Assembly (NCBI RefSeq): GCF_033954835.1
Contig: NZ_CP121471.1
Span: 4,954,501 to 5,018,500 of the forward strand
Direction of reading: 5' to 3'
Origin: Thiorhodovibrio frisius
GTDB lineage: Bacteria; Pseudomonadota; Gammaproteobacteria; Chromatiales; Chromatiaceae
Length of the DNA stretch: 64,000 nt
In this document: in pieces, positions 44,503 to 53,521 of the stretch
How the letters are laid out: each line of letters opens with the position of its first letter
How positions within the stretch are numbered: position 1 is the stretch's first letter
Made by a program: the position numbers and the translations under genes
The notes under the pieces: model-generated
Told to the model about the DNA's origin: nothing
Database searches by the model: none
What the model saw: the letters and a program-made list of their open reading frames with translations, nothing else

Positions 44503-44873
44503 GCTTGCCTCCTGGGGACTGCGTGGCTCCGGCCGTTCAAGATGTTCAGGTTCCCAAGCACTCCAAAGTCATGAATCTTCGTGATTCAAGGCTAAGGAGC
44601 ATCTCGGACATCATCGGCGCTAGCGATCAGCCCGCGCGCCCGAGCCGGATCTTCATCTGCTGCATGGGGAAGCAATACCTAGACCAGCTTTCTCACACCG
44701 CTTATCGCGCTCACTGACCAGATGCCCCGACGCTTGGGGGCGAAAGGAGCGCCGGCTATCCTGTAGGGCAATCTTCTAGAAAACCCATCAATGGCTTCAG
44801 CCTTTTCGTCGCTTTTAGGCTATGATCCTAAAAATGACAGTGAGGTGCTGAAGGCTGCCCGTCTGGAGGGTAA
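44503..44873. other. flgA-cheV divergent regulatory region
   Basis: This 371-bp gap should carry both promoters. On minus, TGGTCTAGGTATTGCT (44671-44686) has the GG/GC spacing and exact TTGCT of a sigma-54 promoter but a poor -24 half. Close to cheV, TTTTAGG-N7-CCTAAAA (44813-44833) is a seven-base inverted repeat that may be an operator. I found no sigma-28 match. Confidence 0.4.
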
Positions 44874-45818
44874 ATGAGTCAATTTATTGACGATATCGAT
44901 CAACGCACGCAGATGGTCGGGCAGAACCGGATGGAACTGCTGCTGTTCCATCTCGGCAGCAAGCAGACTTTCGGCATTAATGTATTCAAGGTGCGCGAGG
45001 TCATCGCGCGGCCGGAGTTGCGCCAGCTTCCGGGATCAGCGGCCATCGTCTGCGGTGTCGCCCACATTCGCGGCAAGACAGTGTCCATCATTGATCTTGC
45101 CCTAGCCATTGGTTTTGGCGCCCAGAAGATTGAACCGGATGCGAATGCCAAAGTCATTGTGACCGAGTTCAATCGTTCGGTGCAGGGCTTCTGGGTCTCG
45201 GATGTGGATCGCATCGTGAATGTCAGCTGGGAGAAAGTAAAACCCCCGCCACGCGGAACCGAACGCGAGAGCTTTCTGGTGGCGGTCACTGAAATCGACA
45301 ACCGCTGGGTTGAGATCATTGATGTCGAGCGGGTGTTCGTGCAGATTAATCCGCTGACACCCGAGGTATCACCAGAGCTCAAACACCAAGCGGAAGATAC
45401 CCAGGGCGAGGGCGCATCACGCGTGCTGGTAGTCGATGACTCCATGGTCGCCCGCCGACAGATTGAGCGCAGTGTCGCCGATCTCGGCTTCGCCGTCGAG
45501 GCGCGTTCGGACGGACTCGAAGCACTGAATTATCTTGAAAGCCTGGACCCTGCGCTGCCCGCAAAAGAGCAGATCGCGCTGGTGATTTCCGATATCGAGA
45601 TGCCCCGCATGGATGGCTACACACTCACGCGAAAAATTCGCGAAAACAAGCATCTGCAATCTCTCAATGTGATTCTGCATTCCTCGCTCAGCGGTCAGTT
45701 CAACGCCGATCTGGTCAAGCGCGCCGGCGCCGATCATTTTCTGCCAAAATTCGACCCCAACGAGCTTGCCGCCGCCATCTTGCACTATACTCGCGACCAG
45801 GCTTCGCATCAGGCCTGA
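44874..45818 (+). CDS. cheV: CheV, CheW-receiver coupling protein
   Basis: Couples receptors to CheA and may act as a phosphate sink or adaptation device. An N-terminal CheW domain (about 15-160, LLLFHLGSKQTFGINVFKVR) is joined to a receiver domain (about 180-305) with VLVVDDSMVARRQIE, phosphorylated Asp in LVISDIEMPRMDG and a switch region near HSSLSG. GGAGG lies four bases before the ATG. Followed by cheR. Confidence 0.95.
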   Translation: MSQFIDDIDQRTQMVGQNRMELLLFHLGSKQTFGINVFKVREVIARPELRQLPGSAAIVCGVAHIRGKTVSIIDLALAIGFGAQKIEPDANAKVIVTEFNRSVQGFWVSDVDRIVNVSWEKVKPPPRGTERESFLVAVTEIDNRWVEIIDVERVFVQINPLTPEVSPELKHQAEDTQGEGASRVLVVDDSMVARRQIERSVADLGFAVEARSDGLEALNYLESLDPALPAKEQIALVISDIEMPRMDGYTLTRKIRENKHLQSLNVILHSSLSGQFNADLVKRAGADHFLPKFDPNELAAAILHYTRDQASHQA

Positions 45819-45863
45819 CGCGCCAGACTCTAAAGTACCCAGACTCCAACGTGCCAGAACAAA

Positions 45864-46676
45864 GTGATCGACCCCCAGGACTATACTGAATTTTCCCGCT
45901 TCCTGAGCGAATGCTGCGGCCTGGTGCTGGGATCGAACCGCCAGTATCTGGTCTCGAGCCGCCTGTCACGTCTGCTTGAGGAATTCGGCTTTGCCAGCGT
46001 CGAGGAGCTACTGCGCGCCCTGCGCAGCTCGGCGCAGCCCAAGCTCAAGTCGCGCGTCATCGATGCGATGACCACCAATGAAACCTCCTGGTTTCGCGAC
46101 GCCTATCCCTTCGAAATGCTCCAGCACATCATCCTGCCGGATCTGGCGGCCAGCAAACGCTCCATCCGCATCTGGTCAGCCGCCGCCTCCACCGGACAGG
46201 AGGCGTACAGCATCGCCATGGTGCTGAGCGAATACGCCAGCGCCAATCCGCTCAAGGCACCCAGTGCCAATATCATCGGCACCGACCTGTCAGAGTCCGC
46301 CCTGGCCGAGGCCCGCACCGGCATCTACGACGGCCTGAGCATTGTGCGCGGCCTAAGCCAGCAAAGGCGCGACCGCTTTTTCGAGACAGTCGAGAACGGG
46401 CACAAAATCAAGCCCGAAATCCAGCGTCAGGTACGCTTCCAGAAACTCAATCTGCTCGACTCCTACGCCACGCTGGGCAAGTTCGACATTGTCTTCTGCC
46501 GCAATGTGCTGATCTACTTCTCCGCCGAAACCAAGAGTCGGGTTTTTGACGGTATCGCCCGGCAGATGGACCCGGGCGGCTATCTCTTTATCGGCGCCTC
46601 CGAGTCGGTCTCCCCCTACACCAAAGCCTTCGAGGTTCAGCGCACGCCGCGCGGCTCGGTCCTGCGCCGGGTCTGA
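45864..46676 (+). CDS. cheR: Chemoreceptor methyltransferase CheR
   Basis: Methylates chemoreceptors with S-adenosylmethionine. N-terminal helical domain (about 1-75) then the methyltransferase domain with NETSWFRDAYPFE, RIWSAAASTGQEAYSIAM (SAM site), ANIIGTDLSESAL and FDIVFCRNVLIYF. Starts at GTG without a good ribosome binding site. Length 270 is normal. Confidence 0.95.
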   Translation: MIDPQDYTEFSRFLSECCGLVLGSNRQYLVSSRLSRLLEEFGFASVEELLRALRSSAQPKLKSRVIDAMTTNETSWFRDAYPFEMLQHIILPDLAASKRSIRIWSAAASTGQEAYSIAMVLSEYASANPLKAPSANIIGTDLSESALAEARTGIYDGLSIVRGLSQQRRDRFFETVENGHKIKPEIQRQVRFQKLNLLDSYATLGKFDIVFCRNVLIYFSAETKSRVFDGIARQMDPGGYLFIGASESVSPYTKAFEVQRTPRGSVLRRV

Positions 46677-46742
46677 CCTGCTCTGATCGCGCCCACGCGC
46701 GATTTCCCATCGACCTCCCCGGGTTCTCCGCCCTGCCTAGCC

Positions 46743-46758
46743 TGGCACGGGCATTGCT
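46743..46758 (+). promoter_or_regulatory. Sigma-54 promoter of the flgB operon
   Basis: TGGCACGGGCATTGCT matches the RpoN consensus TGGCACG-N4-TTGCT at every fixed position. It lies 42 bp before the flgB start. It implies that the hook-basal-body operon is under RpoN and an enhancer-binding activator such as FleQ, not encoded in this window. Confidence 0.88.
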
Positions 46759-46800
46759 TGTTCACGGCCAAGACATTGGATCAGCCATGCAGGACAAGCC

Positions 46801-47214
46801 ATGAGCCTCTCACTCGACAAAGCATTAGGCATCTCGCCGCAAGCCCTTCTGGTCAGAGCGGATCGCACCGAACTCTTAGCGTCCAATCTCGCCAACGCGG
46901 AAACCCCCAATTACAAGGCGCGCGACATCGACTTTCGCGACGCGCTCTCACAGGCGGCTGGACGCGGCAATAATTTGCCGCTCAAACGCACCAACGACCA
47001 GCACTTGCCACCCCGCAATGCCGGCGCGATCGACATGCCGCCAGAACGCCTTTATCGCGTGCCCGCTCAGCCGGCACTGGACGGCAATACCGTCGATCCG
47101 CAGCTTGAGCACGCCGCCTTTGCCGAGAATGCCATGCAGTTTCAAAGCAGCGTCGAATTCCTCAACCGCAAGGTATCTGGTCTGAAAGCCGCCTTGCAAT
47201 CCGGAGGCAGCTAA
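46801..47214 (+). CDS. flgB: Flagellar rod protein FlgB
   Basis: Proximal rod subunit. The 137-residue protein shows the N-terminal axial motif ELLASNLANAETPNYKARDIDF and a C-terminal helix with FQSSVEFLNRKVSGLK. No cysteine. Stop overlaps flgC start (TAATG). Confidence 0.95.
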   Translation: MSLSLDKALGISPQALLVRADRTELLASNLANAETPNYKARDIDFRDALSQAAGRGNNLPLKRTNDQHLPPRNAGAIDMPPERLYRVPAQPALDGNTVDPQLEHAAFAENAMQFQSSVEFLNRKVSGLKAALQSGGS

Positions 47215-47636
47215 TGAGCAACTTTTTCAGCATCTTTAATACCTCGGGCTCAGCGCTGACCGCACAGTCGGTACGGCTCAACACCGTGGCGTCTAACCTG
47301 GCCAATTCTAGTGTCGGCGCCCCGACCCCCGAGGAAACCTATCAACCCAAGGAAGTGGTCTTCCAGACGGTACTTGATCGTAACAACCCGGAGCGAGCAG
47401 ATACGCCGGTGCGAGTCGCCGGTATCGTCGACAGACCAGACGAGCCCATCATTACCTATGAGCCACACCACCCACAGGCAAACGCGGAGGGCTATGTGTT
47501 TCGGCCCGCAGTCAATGTGGTCCAGGAAATGGCCAACATGATGTCGGCCTCGCGCAGTTTTGAGGCCAATGTCGAAGTCATGAACACCACGCGCCAGTTG
47601 CTGCAGCGCACGCTGCAGATTGGCGGGCAGCAATAA
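47214..47636 (+). CDS. flgC: Flagellar rod protein FlgC
   Basis: Proximal rod subunit; N-terminal GSALTAQSVRLNTVASNLAN and C-terminal RPAVNVVQEMANMMSASRSFEANVEV-type sequence are diagnostic. Length 140 is normal; no cysteine. Confidence 0.95.
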   Translation: MSNFFSIFNTSGSALTAQSVRLNTVASNLANSSVGAPTPEETYQPKEVVFQTVLDRNNPERADTPVRVAGIVDRPDEPIITYEPHHPQANAEGYVFRPAVNVVQEMANMMSASRSFEANVEVMNTTRQLLQRTLQIGGQQ

Positions 47637-47648
47637 GGAATCCGAACC

Positions 47649-48320
47649 ATGTCAGATTTTTCTACAGAGAGCTTGCAGTCACTTGGCCTCGCACCGACTC
47701 CCCAGGTCAATACTGAACAGCGCGGTGAATTAGGCCAGGAGGATTTCCTGAAACTCCTGAGCGTCCAGCTTTCGACTCAGGACCCGATGAAGCCCGTCGA
47801 GAACACCGACTTTATCGGTCAAATGGCACAGTTTTCGACCTTAACCGGCATTGAAAGCTTAACCCAGTCTTTCGAAACCCTGTCGCAGTCCCTGAGTCAG
47901 GGTCAGGCACTCCAGGCGGCGACTCTCGTAGGCCATGACGTTTTGATCCCGGCAGAGTTTAGTCAACTCGCCGAGGGAGGAACAATTTCCGGCGCCATTG
48001 ACCTTCAAACCTCTGCCACATCCGCCTCGATAGAAGTTTTGGATGCGAGCGGAGCGACTGTAAGCACCTTAGCACTTGAAAATACCGGTGCGGGTTTGCA
48101 GCAGTTCGAATGGGATGGCCTTCTCAGCAATGGAGTTCCCGCGCCTCCGGGTGTCTATCAATTCCGCGCAACTGTGGTTGGAAATGAGGGCACCGAGGCT
48201 GCGGAAACCTTTCTGAACAAGCGCGTTGAGACCGTCGCTATAAGCGAGGACGGAACCCTAGAGCTTAGTGTTCCAGGTATGGAATCAATCGGGTTTTCAG
48301 ACGTGCGACGGATTAGCTAA
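47649..48320 (+). CDS. flgD: Hook cap protein FlgD
   Basis: Caps the growing hook. The conserved N-terminus ([20 protein letters not shown], then [17 protein letters not shown]) is followed by the FlgD Ig/tudor-like region with [20 protein letters not shown]. Length 223 is normal. From here through flgE, base composition is visibly lower in GC than in the neighbours. Confidence 0.95.
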   Translation: MSDFSTESLQSLGLAPTPQVNTEQRGELGQEDFLKLLSVQLSTQDPMKPVENTDFIGQMAQFSTLTGIESLTQSFETLSQSLSQGQALQAATLVGHDVLIPAEFSQLAEGGTISGAIDLQTSATSASIEVLDASGATVSTLALENTGAGLQQFEWDGLLSNGVPAPPGVYQFRATVVGNEGTEAAETFLNKRVETVAISEDGTLELSVPGMESIGFSDVRRIS

Positions 48321-48350
48321 CCTCGATATTTAAAGAAAACGGAGTAAAAA

Positions 48351-49772
48351 ATGAGCGCTTTTAATATAGGTCTCAGCGGACTGAACGCTGCATCCAAAGA
48401 TCTTGATGTAACGGGAAACAATATAGCCAACGTGAACACCACGGGATTTAAACAGTCTCGTGCGGAATTTGGTGATCTCTTTGCGCGCAGCGCTGCTTCG
48501 TGCGGTAACTGCTCGGGCATGGGGGTGGGTGTCCTTGATGTCGCTCAGCAGCATACGCAGGGGACTATCGAGTTTACGGATAATCCAATGGACCTAGCTG
48601 TCAGTGGCGAAGGTTTTTTTGTCATGAGGGATTCGGGAAGTGAGGGGCTCGAATACACCAGAAACGGGGAGTTTAAGGTAAACCGTGAAGGCTATGTAGT
48701 AAACTCAAATGGTCAGTTTCTGCAGGGTTTTTTGCCAGATGAACCCGGCAATATTGATACGGGTTTCAGAACTGGCGAGTTATCGGACTTGCAGTTAGAA
48801 ACCGGCAACGCTGTCCCGAAGGCGACTGAAGAAATCGACGTTGTGGTGAACTTACCGTCTGATGCAGAACTACCCACAACTCCATGGGCATGGCCAGATC
48901 CCACTGTTGCCGGAGGTGATACGAGGCCAGATCCGGATTCATATAACTACTCCACTGCGGTTACAGTCTACGACTCACTTGGCACTCCGCGCACGCTGAC
49001 GATGTATTTTGTCAAACCTGATGATGGAGCTGGTGCGCCATCACCTTTGCAATGGGATGTTTATATGGGGATGGAAGTACCAGGTGACGATGGACGAATG
49101 TATATGCGAAACGCGTACGGTGGAGACCCGACTGCTCGTCCGCCAGTGCCAGCCTGGGCCGATGCAGCTGCCAGGCTACAATTTACGCCTGAGGGTTACC
49201 TGGCTATGCCCAACCCGGAGCCCATTCCTCTAGATAACAACGCTTTCGTTTGGACTGTAACCAATCCGGATGGAACTCCCTTTCCTAATGGGGCGAATGA
49301 TTTGGCGGCAGTTATTAATTTTGGAGCGACCAATCCGCAAAATGCGGGCGAGGGGACAACACAGTATGGAACTCAGTTCGATATTAACGATCTCACACAG
49401 GATGGCTACACAACAGGTCGGATTTCCACAATCGATGTTGACGCGGAAGGCCGTGTGTTTGCCCGTTATACGAATGGCACGTCTTCGGTATTGGGGCAGG
49501 TCGCTCTGACCAGCTTCACCAACAAGCAGGGCTTGCAGCCGTTGGGGGACAATAATTGGGCTGCGACCTTCGCGGCAGGTGATCCAGTATACTCCGCTGC
49601 CGGGACGGGGAACCTTGGGCTTATCGAATCGAGCGCGTTAGAGACATCGAATGTTGATCTTGCTGCTGAGTTGGTCAACCTGATAGTAGCCCAGCGAAAT
49701 TTTGAGGCTAATTCCAAGACAATCTCTACATCGGATCAGATGACTCAAACGTTAATTCAGATCATCAGGTAA
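48351..49772 (+). CDS. flgE: Flagellar hook protein FlgE
   Basis: Main subunit of the hook. N-terminal NIGLSGLNAASKDLDVTGNN and C-terminal LETSNVDLAAELVNLIVAQR with EANSKTIST are the axial-family ends; the middle (about 150-390) is variable and exposed. Unusual features are a CxxC pair at residues 51 and 54 (SCGNCSG), in a protein class normally free of cysteine, and AT-richer codon use than the flanking rod genes. Length 473 is moderately long. Confidence 0.95.
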   Translation: MSAFNIGLSGLNAASKDLDVTGNNIANVNTTGFKQSRAEFGDLFARSAASCGNCSGMGVGVLDVAQQHTQGTIEFTDNPMDLAVSGEGFFVMRDSGSEGLEYTRNGEFKVNREGYVVNSNGQFLQGFLPDEPGNIDTGFRTGELSDLQLETGNAVPKATEEIDVVVNLPSDAELPTTPWAWPDPTVAGGDTRPDPDSYNYSTAVTVYDSLGTPRTLTMYFVKPDDGAGAPSPLQWDVYMGMEVPGDDGRMYMRNAYGGDPTARPPVPAWADAAARLQFTPEGYLAMPNPEPIPLDNNAFVWTVTNPDGTPFPNGANDLAAVINFGATNPQNAGEGTTQYGTQFDINDLTQDGYTTGRISTIDVDAEGRVFARYTNGTSSVLGQVALTSFTNKQGLQPLGDNNWAATFAAGDPVYSAAGTGNLGLIESSALETSNVDLAAELVNLIVAQRNFEANSKTISTSDQMTQTLIQIIR

Positions 49773-49805
49773 AGCTTAATGTTGAAGAAATGTGGAGTTA
49801 AGCTT
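49772..49805. repeat. Inverted repeat between flgE and flgF
   Basis: AAGCTTAA (49772-49779) and TTAAGCTT (49798-49805) can pair across an 18-base loop, immediately after the flgE stop and followed by A-rich sequence. It could slow decay of, or attenuate beyond, the abundant hook message. Confidence 0.4.
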
Positions 49806-49834
49806 AAAAAAGACTTTCCGGCTCGAGGTGCTAA

Positions 49835-50575
49835 ATGGACCGCATGCTTTATGTGGCAATGACCGGTGCCAAGCAGACAATGTATGCGCAGGCGGTCAAT
49901 AACAACAATCTGGCCAATGCGAATACCCATGGCTTTCGCCAATCCTTGGCTTATGCTTACACGGAACCATTGCGCGGACCGGTCTACGACTCGCGTGACT
50001 ATGTTCAAGTAGCGGATGAAGTCATCGATTTTTGCAAGGGCGCCATGCAGGCGACCGGACGGGATCTGGACATTGCAATTCAAGGTGACGGACTTCTGGC
50101 GGTGCAAGCCGAGGACGGCACCGAAGGCTATACCCGCGCTGGAGATCTGCACATCGACGCCCAGGGCATCATGCGACTGGGCAATGGCTTGACAGTACTC
50201 GGAGATGGTGGACCGATTTCGATACCGCCTGCCGAAAGCATCCTGATCGGAGCCGACGGCACCGTCACCATCCGCCCGTTGGGGGGCGCCCCGCAAGGTC
50301 TCGCCGCCATCGAGCGACTGCGCCTGGTGAATCCGCCAACCCAGGACCTGATTCGCAGCGAGGATGGACTGTTCCGCAGGCGCGATGGCGATCCGGCTCC
50401 GGCGGACGCGAATGTTCGCGTAGCATCGGGCATGCTCGAAACCAGTAACGTCAACACAGTCGGCGCGCTCACGCGGATGATGGAGCTGACCCGACATTAC
50501 GAGACCCAGGTCAAGATGATGAGCACCGCAGACAATCTGGGCAAAACCAACAATCGTTTGCTTGGAATCAGCTAG
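49835..50575 (+). CDS. flgF: Flagellar rod protein FlgF
   Basis: Proximal rod protein. N-terminal MLYVAMTGAKQTMYAQAVNNNNLANANTHGF-type axial motif, LDIAIQGDGLLAVQ and C-terminal MLETSNVNTVGALTRMMELTRHYE are typical. Length 246 is normal. One cysteine at residue 67. Confidence 0.95.
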   Translation: MDRMLYVAMTGAKQTMYAQAVNNNNLANANTHGFRQSLAYAYTEPLRGPVYDSRDYVQVADEVIDFCKGAMQATGRDLDIAIQGDGLLAVQAEDGTEGYTRAGDLHIDAQGIMRLGNGLTVLGDGGPISIPPAESILIGADGTVTIRPLGGAPQGLAAIERLRLVNPPTQDLIRSEDGLFRRRDGDPAPADANVRVASGMLETSNVNTVGALTRMMELTRHYETQVKMMSTADNLGKTNNRLLGIS

Positions 50576-50661
50576 GCGCGAGTCGTGTCGTGCATGCTTC
50601 CAGGCCAGAACCATAGAGCGAATTCTCGCGGCACGCATTGCCCGCAGGGAGGGAATAGATC

Positions 50662-51453
50662 ATGAATCAAGCACTCTGGGTCGCGAAAACCGGCCTCGAT
50701 GCGCAGCAGACACGGATGAGTGTGGTTTCCAATAACCTCGCCAACGTCAATACCACCGGGTTTAAAAAAGGGCGCGCGGTTTTCGAGGATCTGATCTACC
50801 AGACCTGCCGCCAGCCTGGGGCGCAATCCACGCAGGACACCCAATTGCCGTCCGGTTTGATGATCGGTACTGGTGTGCGCACTGTGGCGACCGAGAAACT
50901 CTTCCAGCAGGGCAACCTCGTTCAAACCCATAACTCCATGGATATGGCCATCGAAGGGCGCGGATTCTTTCAGATTCTGATGCCCAATGGCGACATGGGT
51001 TACACCCGTGACGGTAGCTTTCAGATCAATTCCGAGGGTGAAGTAGTAATGTCAAATGGGTATCCACTGCAGCCAGGAGTGGTCATTCCAGAAGAAGCCC
51101 AGACAATTGGCATCAGTCAAGATGGCATTATCACAGTGCAACTGCCAGGCCAGGTGGACCCGCAGGAGCTTGGGCAAATACAAACTGCCGATTTTATTAA
51201 CCCGGCTGGTTTGCAGCCAATTGGAGAGAACCTGTTTCTAGAAACGGCAGCATCCGGAGCTGCGCAGGAATCAACACCAGGGGCGAATGGCTTGGGGCAG
51301 ATTGTCCACTGCGCGCTTGAAACCAGCAACGTCAATATCGCTGAGGAATTAGTCAATATGATCGAGACCCAGCGCTCTTATGAGGCCAACTCCAAGGCGC
51401 TGTCAACGGCCGATTCGATGATTCAGTTCGCGAACAACAACCTTGCCCGCTAA
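50662..51453 (+). CDS. flgG: Distal rod protein FlgG
   Basis: Drive-shaft subunit of the distal rod. N-terminal LWVAKTGLDAQQTRMSVVSN, DMAIEGRGFFQI and C-terminal ALETSNVNIAEELVNMIETQ. Length 263 is normal. Cysteines at 49 (YQTCRQPG) and 217 (VHCALETSN) are unusual for this family. GGGAGGG precedes the ATG. Confidence 0.96.
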   Translation: MNQALWVAKTGLDAQQTRMSVVSNNLANVNTTGFKKGRAVFEDLIYQTCRQPGAQSTQDTQLPSGLMIGTGVRTVATEKLFQQGNLVQTHNSMDMAIEGRGFFQILMPNGDMGYTRDGSFQINSEGEVVMSNGYPLQPGVVIPEEAQTIGISQDGIITVQLPGQVDPQELGQIQTADFINPAGLQPIGENLFLETAASGAAQESTPGANGLGQIVHCALETSNVNIAEELVNMIETQRSYEANSKALSTADSMIQFANNNLAR

Positions 51454-51483
51454 GACGAAGACTGAGCAAAAGAGTAATGCACC

Positions 51484-52170
51484 ATGATGCTTAACAGGAT
51501 ACTGACAATGACTCTGTCTGCAGCGATTCTCGCTGGTTGCGATTCCATGCCGGTTAATCGCGGGGATGATCCAGACTTTCTGGCCGCCTCCGCACCGGCT
51601 CCACTGCCGCAACAATATAATAACGGCGCCATTTTTCAGGCAGCGCAAAGCCGGGGGCTGTTCGAGGACTATAAAGCCCGGCAGGTTGGCGATCTGCTCA
51701 ATGTGATTCTGATCGAAAAGACCGACGCCAGCAAGACGGCCAAGACATCAGCAACCAAGGATTCCAACGTCGATATCGATGTCGCGCGCCTGGATTTTAA
51801 TGGCACTCCTGTCTCTCCTTTGGGCAGCCTCGTTGGTATCAATTCCGACGCGAAGCGCAGCTTTGATGGCCAGGGCGATTCCGAGCAAAGCAACAGTCTG
51901 GAGGGCAATATCTCGGTCACGGTCGCTGAAGTACTGCCCAACGGCAATCTGGTCATTCAGGGCGAGAAATGGCTTGGCTTAAATCAGGGTAAAGAATATG
52001 TCCGCCTGCGTGGCATCGTGCGGCCGGTAGATATCACAGCCGAGAACACCGTGCTTTCGACTCAGGTCGGGGATGTCCAGATTTACTACGGTGGCACCGG
52101 TGCGGTGGCCGACAGCAATGCCATGGGCTGGATCATGCGCTTCTTCATCAGCGCGATCATGCCCTTCTAG
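51484..52170 (+). CDS. flgH: L-ring lipoprotein FlgH
   Basis: Forms the outer-membrane bushing around the rod. Lipoprotein signal with lipobox LAGC (Cys near residue 19); then the family segments YKARQVGDLLNVILIEKTDASKTA, NLVIQGEKWLGLNQGKEYVRL and VRPVDITAENTV. Length 228 is normal. Confidence 0.95.
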   Translation: MMLNRILTMTLSAAILAGCDSMPVNRGDDPDFLAASAPAPLPQQYNNGAIFQAAQSRGLFEDYKARQVGDLLNVILIEKTDASKTAKTSATKDSNVDIDVARLDFNGTPVSPLGSLVGINSDAKRSFDGQGDSEQSNSLEGNISVTVAEVLPNGNLVIQGEKWLGLNQGKEYVRLRGIVRPVDITAENTVLSTQVGDVQIYYGGTGAVADSNAMGWIMRFFISAIMPF

Positions 52171-52338
52171 GTGGGCTTGCCCCGAAACAGGAGCGTTCTT
52201 GTCCGGGGTGGCCGAAGCTATGAGAGCTAGTCAGGCGCAGCAGTTTTTGTTGGTCCAAGGATTGCTTATATCGATAGAGAACCCGGCTAGCGTCTGGCAA
52301 ACCGCCAAGAAGTCGCCAAAAAATTGACGAGGTCACCC

Positions 52339-53487
52339 ATGAAACGCCGTTCCACCTTCACCACCCTCTGGCTTTCGGCCCTGATCGGCATGCTGGTCAG
52401 CCTGCCCGTACTTTCGGGTAATTCCATCCCGACAGCCGCGCCAGGGCAAGAGCGTATCAAGGACATCGCTAACTTCGCTGGAGTGCGCGACAACCAGTTG
52501 GTCGGCTATGGGCTCGTTGTGGGACTTGATGGCTCCGGCGACGGTGGTCGTACATCATACACGAGCCAGAGCATGAACAATATGCTGATCCAGCTCGGTG
52601 TCACTTTGCCGGCCGGCGAGAGTCCGCAGTCCAAGAATGTTGCGGCAGTCATGATCACGGCCGATCTGATGCCTTTTGCCAAAGCAGGCCAGCGCTTTGA
52701 CGTGACTGTCTCCTCACTCGGCAACGCGTCCAGCCTGCGCGGCGGCACCTTGCTGATGTCACCGCTAAAGGGCGCGGATGGTCAGGTCTATGCTGTTGCG
52801 CAGGGTAATTTGGTTGTTGGCGGTTTAAGCGCTGATGGCGCTGATGGCAGCAGCATCACTATCAATATTCCGAGTGTTGGGCGCATCCCACGAGGCGCCA
52901 CGGTCGAGCGCGAAGTGCCGAGTTCATTCTCACAGGGTGGCTCGCTAGTGCTGAACCTTAATCGGCCCGATTTTTCCACCGCCAATCGCATGATGAATGT
53001 CATTAACGATGCCTTTGGTGGACGAGTCGCGCAAGCGCTGGACGGAGCGTCGGTCAAGGTGCGTGCGCCAACCAGCCCAAGCGACAGAGTTGCCTTTGTC
53101 GCGGCGCTCGAAAACTTGCCGGTCGAGCCAGGTACGCCGCCAGCCAGGGTCGTCATCAACGCACGCACCGGGACCATCGTGATGGGCGCCAACGTGCGGG
53201 TGATGCCAGCAGCGGTTTCTCACGGCAACCTGACGGTCACTATTAGCGAGGATCCAACTGTCACTCAGCCCGAGGCATTCGCTGGTGGGCGGACCGTGGT
53301 GACACCCCAGACCGCTATCGACGTGACTCAGGGTGACAGCCGTATGTTCCTGTTCGATCCTGGCACCTCGCTCGATGAGATCGTGCGTGCTGTGAACAAC
53401 GTTGGCGCCGCACCCGGTGATCTGGTCGCCATTCTCCAGGCCCTGCGCGAGGCTGGCGCCTTGCGTGCAGAGCTGGTGGTGATCTGA
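52339..53487 (+). CDS. flgI: P-ring protein FlgI
   Basis: Periplasmic bushing in the peptidoglycan layer. Signal peptide (about 1-30) then [42 protein letters not shown] and the typical C-terminus [27 protein letters not shown]. The ATG at 52339 has GAGG at good distance; a TTG five codons earlier is less likely. FlgA (43723-44502) assists its assembly. Confidence 0.96.
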   Translation: MKRRSTFTTLWLSALIGMLVSLPVLSGNSIPTAAPGQERIKDIANFAGVRDNQLVGYGLVVGLDGSGDGGRTSYTSQSMNNMLIQLGVTLPAGESPQSKNVAAVMITADLMPFAKAGQRFDVTVSSLGNASSLRGGTLLMSPLKGADGQVYAVAQGNLVVGGLSADGADGSSITINIPSVGRIPRGATVEREVPSSFSQGGSLVLNLNRPDFSTANRMMNVINDAFGGRVAQALDGASVKVRAPTSPSDRVAFVAALENLPVEPGTPPARVVINARTGTIVMGANVRVMPAAVSHGNLTVTISEDPTVTQPEAFAGGRTVVTPQTAIDVTQGDSRMFLFDPGTSLDEIVRAVNNVGAAPGDLVAILQALREAGALRAELVVI

Positions 53488-53521
53488 GCGCCCCTCGTCA
53501 CGGTAATACGGATCTACTGTC

